Source: Hyphomicrobiales bacterium (lineage in GTDB: Bacteria; Pseudomonadota; Alphaproteobacteria; Rhizobiales; Rhizobiaceae). Taken from it: a stretch of 64,000 nucleotides of DNA. A program made the position numbers and the translations under genes. This document shows, piece after piece, positions 59,149 to 64,000 of the stretch; the stretch's first letter is position 1; the number at the start of each line of letters is the position of its first letter. The notes under the pieces are model-generated. The model ran no database searches, had not been told where the DNA came from, and saw only the letters and a program-made list of their open reading frames with translations. Location of the stretch: assembly GCA_003963455.1 (NCBI GenBank), contig RXJA01000058.1, positions 47,946-111,945 of the forward strand. The letters are read 5' to 3'.

Positions 59149-59426
59149 CCGCCATCATACTCCTTTGGTCCGTGACGGCCGCACAGGCCATGCTGGTGGC
59201 CGCCATGGGCTGCTACACCTACCGCTTGATCCGCGGCCCTCGCGCGCAGGACCGGGTCCTCTGCCTCGATGCCATCTATGTGAGCGCCATGCTTCTGGTA
59301 CTCACGGTCGGCATTCGCGCCGGAAGCCCGATCTATTTCGAGGCGGCCCTCATCATCGCAGTGCTGGGCTTCGCCTCGAGCGTGGCTTTGGCGAAGTTTC
59401 TCATGCGCGGCGAGGTGATAGAATGA
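59145..59426 (+). CDS. mrpF: Mrp antiporter subunit F
   Basis: ATG 59145 gives 93 residues with three helices and the family motif RLIRGPRAQDRVLCLDAIYV. It overlaps mrpE by four bases; the track ORF that contains it begins too early. Confidence 0.9.
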   Translation: MTAIILLWSVTAAQAMLVAAMGCYTYRLIRGPRAQDRVLCLDAIYVSAMLLVLTVGIRAGSPIYFEAALIIAVLGFASSVALAKFLMRGEVIE

Positions 59427-59818
59427 CACACTCTGGAGCACTACCCGCCTGGGCGGCGCTGCTGACAGCTTTCCTCGTTCTGCTGGGCGCGGGACTGACC
59501 CTACTCGGCGCAATCGGAACCCTGAGGTTCGGCAGCTTCTTCGAGCGCGTGCACGCTCCGACGCTGGGTACAAGCTGGGGTACAGGCGCCATCGTGCTCG
59601 CGTCGATCGTCTGCTTCTCGGTGCTGGGTTCGCGCCCTGTCGCTAATGAACTCCTGATCGGCGTCTTCATCACCGTCACAACCCCCGTCACGCTGATGCT
59701 GCTCGCACGCGCAGCCCTTTATCGCGACCGGGCGGAGGGAAAACCGGGCGTGCCTGACCGGTCGGTCTTGCGACCGCCGCGTGGCCGAGACCAGGGGGAA
59801 AACGGCGGCGACCAATGA
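59423..59818 (+). CDS. mrpG: Mrp antiporter subunit G
   Basis: The 131-residue protein has three helices, with LTLLGAIGTLRFGSFFERVH and then GTSWGTGAIVLASIV diagnostic for MrpG. The ATG at 59423 overlaps mrpF by four bases. The C-terminal tail is charged and extends beyond the core family length. Confidence 0.9.
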   Translation: MTHSGALPAWAALLTAFLVLLGAGLTLLGAIGTLRFGSFFERVHAPTLGTSWGTGAIVLASIVCFSVLGSRPVANELLIGVFITVTTPVTLMLLARAALYRDRAEGKPGVPDRSVLRPPRGRDQGENGGDQ

Positions 59819-60225
59819 ACCCGCCGGACGGCATTAGCGCCGTAGTCCGGGTCCGACTGTCTTGGCTCTAAGTTCCGATAGCTGGCCCTATTTTGAGTTT
59901 TCCTGCCCTTTATACTGCTTCGGCTTGCGGGCTAGGCTGCGCTCGAAGCCAAGTTCGCAGTATGCTGACGCTCGCTTGCGTTGCGCCCCGAGTATCGCCA
60001 GCGCGCGGGATTGCCAGCGTCCGAAGGCCGCATCCGGTGCGGACCCGTGGAATAGGCAGCTTTCAAGCCACCCAGAGTACTCATCGAGCAGCGTTCGACA
60101 CCGGGCTTCTGCGCTTCAGTAACCGCCAGCCGCCTTCGCAGCTATTCCGAAGGCTGCGATGGCGTCTCGCCATTAGAGGCATCCCGAGTAGGACAGAACA
60201 ACAACGACGATCCTCTGACATAATT
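59819..60225. other. Convergent intergenic region without recognisable content
   Basis: This 407-bp segment separates mrpG from the converging universal stress protein gene. No gene, strong hairpin or repeat was found by eye. Confidence 0.4.
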
Positions 60226-61083
60226 TCAGTTTCGGATAGTCGGCACCACAAAAACATCCACGTCGACCGATCGCAGAATGCTTTCTGTGACACTTCCTAG
60301 AAGTATCTTCATGAGGCCCGAACGGCCATGCGTCCCCATCACCAGAAGATCGGGCGCCACCTCGTTGATCGCTTCTATAATCGCTTCGACGGGGCCCCCT
60401 TCCTTAATACGCAGCGACCAGTTGTCCACGCCAAAGTCGTTCGCTTCCAGAAACGCGACGAGTTCCCTGCCGACCTGCAACCGCTCCGTCGCTACGTAGC
60501 GCGCTATCTCGTCCTTGCCTATTCCAGCATTTGACATTTTCCCCTTGGCGAACGCGTCGAACCCATGGACCAGCGAAAGATTGGCGTTGCCTATCATCCC
60601 AGTTTCCTTCGCCTTCTTGATTGCGCGCGCGGACGGCATGGACATGTCCACGGCGGCCATCAACTTGTTGTATGAATGTTCTACCTCCGCATTCACCATG
60701 AGCACCGGGTATGATCCCGTACGGATCACACGCTCAATGGTCGTTCCGACAAAAATATCGCGTAGCAGCTGTTTGCGGTGAGCACCCATGACAATGAGAT
60801 CGATCGAACGCGCCTCGGCCGCCCTCAAAATGCCGTCGAAAGGATCGCCGGCAACAACCGCTGAATCACATTTAAGCCCCTGCAACTCGGCGATCGAGAC
60901 CATTTGTTCTTCAAGATATCTCAGCGCCTCCCGTTCTTCGAGATCGACCAAGGCTGAGGGCTGGTCGTCATCGACGACGTGGAGGAGGGTAATTTCCGCG
61001 GCAATGTCCCTGGCCAAGACGCCGGCCCGCCGCAATGCCCGTTGCGAACGGGTGGAAAAATCTGTCGCTGCAAGGATCTTCAT
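60226..61083 (-). CDS. Tandem-domain universal stress protein
   Basis: The 285-residue protein has two UspA domains. The first ends with LIVMGAHRKQLLRDIFVGTT and IERVIRTGSYPVLMV, and the second with LLVMGTHGRSGLMKILLGSV and DVFVVPTIRN. The second carries the canonical G-x2-G-x9-G ATP-loop motif; in the first the loop is altered. The start has GGGAG upstream. The family binds ATP and is induced by stress. It converges on the mrp operon. Confidence 0.87.
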   Translation of the reverse strand: MKILAATDFSTRSQRALRRAGVLARDIAAEITLLHVVDDDQPSALVDLEEREALRYLEEQMVSIAELQGLKCDSAVVAGDPFDGILRAAEARSIDLIVMGAHRKQLLRDIFVGTTIERVIRTGSYPVLMVNAEVEHSYNKLMAAVDMSMPSARAIKKAKETGMIGNANLSLVHGFDAFAKGKMSNAGIGKDEIARYVATERLQVGRELVAFLEANDFGVDNWSLRIKEGGPVEAIIEAINEVAPDLLVMGTHGRSGLMKILLGSVTESILRSVDVDVFVVPTIRN

Positions 61084-61497
61084 TGTCAGCTCCCTGTTCT
61101 TCGTTCGGCACAGTTGATGATGCTCGCGCTTGGCATCCTAGGCGGTCGCTCCACCATGCTGCAACCGCCCGTCAATATCCCTCCGGAAGTTATCGAGCGC
61201 CAGCATCAGGGTTCCGGTGGTCGTCGGTCGCCTTGACTTCGCGAATTACTTCACCAACTATACATATATGAACACCGCAGCCAAAATCCGTCGTGATTTT
61301 CTTTTCCGGGTTTGCCCCATCGCGGGATCGTAACCCCCGGCCCGGCTGCCAATGCGCCCCGAGCCGAGGGGCAAATCTAAATCGACATGTGAAGATCAGC
61401 AGGCTCCACTGCTTTGGCGCAGCTGCGATCAATTTCCGAAATCGCCTGTCCCGCCATCTTTGATGGCGGCTGAGCCAACATAAACAAGGGCATTAGA
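61084..61497. other. Divergent promoter region between usp and rnk-like genes
   Basis: This 414-bp spacer should hold promoters for the leftward stress protein gene and the rightward rnk-like gene. It contains an AT-rich patch near 61255-61275 but no clear operator. Confidence 0.35.
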
Positions 61498-61962
61498 ATG
61501 CAGAACAACTTGAAAATCCGGCGTAAGCCAAATATCCGGATCTCCCAGTCCGACCATGCGCGTTTGTCAGCGCTGGCGAGCACGTTCGCCGCACGAAACC
61601 CGGAAGCGTCTGACGAGCTCCTGGCGGAACTCGAGCGTGCGCGCGTTGTCGCCGATGGCTGGGTCTCTTCCGGCACTGTCCGGATGGGCTCGACTGTGAC
61701 GTTCAAGCCCGACTCCGGCGATCGCAAAACGGTCACGCTGGTTTATCCAGGTGAAGCCGACATTTCTGCAGGCAAGGTTTCAATCCTGACGCCGATCGGC
61801 ACCGCCCTGATCGGCCTCTCGGCTGGACAGTCGATCATGTGGACCGCCCGAGACGGGCGCAGGCACGAACTGTTGGTGCTTGGCGTGAGCCATCCCGCCC
61901 CGCAAGACAATAGCTCCGGCCGCCTGGCGCCTGCCACTCCAGCGGTCGCGGCGAGCCTCTAG
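61498..61962 (+). CDS. Rnk-like nucleoside diphosphate kinase regulator (GreA/B C-terminal domain)
   Basis: The 154-residue protein has an N-terminal Rnk segment (NIRISQSDHARLSALASTFA) and the GreA/GreB C-terminal fold with VRMGSTVTFKPDSGDRKTVT and ILTPIGTALIGLSAGQSI. Rnk proteins contact RNA polymerase through the secondary channel or affect nucleotide pools. A similar but more divergent gene follows at 62121. Confidence 0.82.
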   Translation: MQNNLKIRRKPNIRISQSDHARLSALASTFAARNPEASDELLAELERARVVADGWVSSGTVRMGSTVTFKPDSGDRKTVTLVYPGEADISAGKVSILTPIGTALIGLSAGQSIMWTARDGRRHELLVLGVSHPAPQDNSSGRLAPATPAVAASL

Positions 61963-62120
61963 ACATGGGCGTCTCCGTCCGTCTCCTCAATCACGCAGGC
62001 AGTCTGATCGCGGGAGTCTGACCCCTGGGCCGGGCCGGTCCGGCGCAGGGGATCTTTCCATACCACCCGATCAATTCTTGTTGCCGGATCGCCTTTCACT
62101 GGTCCGGCTGGAGACATTTC

Positions 62121-62678
62121 ATGTCCACTACCGATAGCTGCCAACTGACCACCAAAGACTTCACCATTCTTGAGGTGCTAAGAGACCGCCACCCAATGCG
62201 CGATGAGGCCTTCTGGGCTATTCTCCAACGAAAGATTTCGAGCGCTGTCGTAATGTTTAGGGATGACATCCCGGCAAACGTCGTGACCCTCAACAGCCGC
62301 GTGGCCTATCGGGTGAACGACGGCCCTGCCGAAACCCGCATAATCGCACATGACCAGATGCGCGGCCTGGTTGGCATGCTGTTGCCCATAACCAATCTGC
62401 GCGGCCTGGCGTTGCTCGGTCTGGCCGAGGGGCAGTCGATCTCCATTCCGACTGCGGGCGGTCACCTGGAGATACTGACCGTGCATGAAGTGGTCTATCA
62501 ACCGGAAGCGGCAAGGCGTGAGAGGCTGAAGCTCGCGGGAGCGTCGGAACCGCGGCGGCCGAGCGAGCCGGGTCTGCGCGTCGTCCATCGTTCCGATGAC
62601 CCGCGCGACAAACCTGGCAACGGGGTTGCGGCGGGCTTCGACGCCGGGTTCGACGACCCGGGTCCGTCGGCTGCCTGA
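62121..62678 (+). CDS. Second Rnk/GreA-C-type protein with disordered tail
   Basis: The 185-residue protein shares the layout of its neighbour: DDIPANVVTLNSRVAYRVND, then MLLPITNLRGLALLGLAEGQ. It has a longer polar C-terminal tail of about 50 residues rich in R, D, P and G, likely disordered. The gap to the first copy is 158 bp. It is a diverged paralogue with an unknown specific role. Confidence 0.75.
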   Translation: MSTTDSCQLTTKDFTILEVLRDRHPMRDEAFWAILQRKISSAVVMFRDDIPANVVTLNSRVAYRVNDGPAETRIIAHDQMRGLVGMLLPITNLRGLALLGLAEGQSISIPTAGGHLEILTVHEVVYQPEAARRERLKLAGASEPRRPSEPGLRVVHRSDDPRDKPGNGVAAGFDAGFDDPGPSAA

Positions 62679-62686
62679 GAACCCGA

Positions 62687-63232
62687 CTATCCCGAAGGCT
62701 GTGAAGGCGGGTAGACAAGCGTCCCGTCGACCCTTGCCCTCACGCCGTCGGTGAGTTTTGCCGACTCCACGTTGTCATGGCCCATCAGATGAAAAACGGT
62801 TTCGCCGTGGCTGATAAGATAGTCAGCCACGATTCTCCGGTGACAGCGCCACCAGAGCGTTTCCGAGCACATGATGGCACACCGCCGTTGCCTGCCGAGG
62901 GCCACAAGCCGGTTCAAGCCGCCATGAAACTCCGCCGAGAGCGCGTAGTCGGCGTAGTTGTGAAAACTCTGGTTGATCCAGAATGCGTTGAGCGTTGGCG
63001 GAATGTCGTGTGCCTTGCCGCGCAGGCCACCAAGCTCGGCAATGTGTTCATAACCGATGCCGAACGCCGACAGGCTTTCCGGAAGCACTTCGCTGTTGAA
63101 TTGCGGATTGGCCCGCGATCGTCTGACGGTCCTGATGTCGACCACCAGGGCGACTTCTCCAACTCGCAGCAGTGCAACGAATTCGGCAATCGACCGGGTC
63201 GAGTGGCCGATGGTGTAAAATGGATAAGGCAT
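62687..63232 (-). CDS. DUF488 family protein
   Basis: The 181-residue protein begins MPYPFYTIGHSTRSIAEFVA and contains ALVVDIRTVRRSRANPQFN and MCSETLWWRCHRRIVADYL, the conserved blocks of DUF488, whose C-x-E...W..CHR motif suggests metal or nucleotide binding. Function is not established. It converges with the rnk-like gene at 62678. Confidence 0.85.
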   Translation of the reverse strand: MPYPFYTIGHSTRSIAEFVALLRVGEVALVVDIRTVRRSRANPQFNSEVLPESLSAFGIGYEHIAELGGLRGKAHDIPPTLNAFWINQSFHNYADYALSAEFHGGLNRLVALGRQRRCAIMCSETLWWRCHRRIVADYLISHGETVFHLMGHDNVESAKLTDGVRARVDGTLVYPPSQPSG

Positions 63233-63294
63233 GTTCGGTCAATCCGTGGCGATGCGTCCTTCCAGCCACGTTGCTTCTCGCCTGGGAGGAACGA

Positions 63295-64000
63295 TCATTT
63301 CACAACTTGCTTCAGGCCGCGTAGCGCCGCCTGCACGTCGGCTCGCGTCTCGTTTGCTTCAGCATAGACGGCATAGGCCGGGTAGGTGAATTCCGGCGCG
63401 CCCTCCAGCACTTCCAGCTGCCCCGCCTCGATATGCGGAGCCGCGGCGCCCCTGCGGAAATATCCCATGCCACCGGCGCGCAGGATGTAGCTCAGACCGA
63501 GTGGACCGAGGCCGACCATAAGGCCCGGCTCGCCAAAGGCGGAGGAACTGGCATCGTGCTGGGCCGCAAACAGCGGCCCCCAGTCGACATAGACATAGTG
63601 CTTGGAGTCCGCAGGTTCTCCGTCTGTGTCTGTCGTCCGGACCAGGATGAGTTGCTCCTCGAGGAGAAGCTCTACCCTGAAGCCCGGGAGCAGCTTGGGC
63701 GCGTAAAGCACCGCGATATCAAGGACCCCGGTCCTGAGCTGCTCGATGAGTTGGTCCGGCACCCCGACCTGTGCTTGGATGGCAATTTCCGGCCTCGCCT
63801 TCCTCATCCAGACCAGCCAGTCCAGCAGAAGCGGGTTCCAGAGGCTCAACTCGCCGCCCAGCGCCACGACGCTGGTCCGTCCCGAGGGGATCGCGAGTTG
63901 ATGGCGAGCCCGCTCCCAGATCTGCACGAACGACTGCGCGTACCGCTCGAACTCGCGGCCCGCCGGCGTCAATTGCGCGCCGTTGCGGTTGCGGATGAAG
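63295..64000 (-). CDS. LysR-family regulator, truncated by the window edge
   Basis: The frame stays open to 64000 on the minus strand (FIRNRNGAQLTPAGREFERY), past the track's start, so the helix-turn-helix N-terminus lies outside. The visible part is the LysR hinge and effector-binding domain, with LLLDWLVWMRKARPEIAIQA and LRTGVLDIAVLYAPKLLPGF. No target is indicated. Confidence 0.82.
   Translation of the reverse strand, partial: FIRNRNGAQLTPAGREFERYAQSFVQIWERARHQLAIPSGRTSVVALGGELSLWNPLLLDWLVWMRKARPEIAIQAQVGVPDQLIEQLRTGVLDIAVLYAPKLLPGFRVELLLEEQLILVRTTDTDGEPADSKHYVYVDWGPLFAAQHDASSSAFGEPGLMVGLGPLGLSYILRAGGMGYFRRGAAAPHIEAGQLEVLEGAPEFTYPAYAVYAEANETRADVQAALRGLKQVVK

Overview
The window reads as a chromosomal stretch of a GC-rich alphaproteobacterium of the Rhizobiales, most likely Mesorhizobium or a close relative. 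The basis is an Ehu/EnuR/AsnC/Ssd/Atf ectoine-use gene set, an Mrp/Pha antiporter operon with fused A and B subunits, and a conjugation-type block (DUF3363 relaxase, TraF-like peptidase, DUF736, ParB, DUF2958, ArdC, DUF1403) typical of rhizobial ICEs and plasmids. These are judgements from protein motifs and gene order; no database search was run.

Layout. 1-6.5 kb: end of an ectoine locus, with a 5' fragment of the importer ATPase ehuA, the MocR-type regulator enuR, and an asnC-ssd-atf-dehydrogenase run on the opposite strand. 7.0-9.1 kb: a three-gene set, a SIR2-like protein plus two unknown proteins, one with a D...ExK nuclease-like motif; a broken remnant follows at 9.8 kb. 10.2-17.7 kb: a sugar-type ABC importer operon ending in an SGNH hydrolase, divergent from a second SGNH hydrolase and a ROK regulator. 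18.2-22.9 kb: yhaN/yhaO-like Rad50/Mre11 relatives. 22.9-24.3 kb: decayed DNA with a Fic fragment and a frameshifted small gene. 24.4-26.0 kb: hipBA behind four operators at exact 27-bp spacing. 26.5-27.4 kb: a nucleotidyltransferase-HEPN fusion. 27.7-34.4 kb: five co-directional genes, made of an ABC three-component (Lamassu-like) trio followed by a DUF2235 lipase-like gene overlapping a large nuclease-like gene.

34.6-44.6 kb: a mobilisation module without any T4SS, coupling protein or integrase in view, but with scpB, DUF1403, relaxase, lytic transglycosylase, signal peptidase, HTH protein, DUF736, ParB, DUF2958 and ArdC. Its ArdC edge is followed by a truncated EAL-domain gene. 45.8-50.5 kb: ECF sigma factor, GTP cyclohydrolase I, hydantoinase/oxoprolinase and a CBS-BON protein. 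50.8-53.3 kb: small genes, a decayed tandem duplication, a 40-residue basic protein too short for the ORF track, and broken Nudix and universal stress protein genes. 53.8-59.8 kb: the six-gene Mrp antiporter operon with start/stop overlaps throughout. 60.2-64 kb: a double-domain universal stress protein, two Rnk/GreA-C-type proteins, DUF488 and a partial LysR regulator.

The strongest leads for unknown biology are the SIR2 triad, the DUF2235/nuclease-like pair behind the ABC-3C trio, the phased hipBA operator array, and a motif shared by the leaders of two mobilisation genes. Coordinates of start codons were adjusted from the ORF track where a better ribosome binding site or family start was visible.
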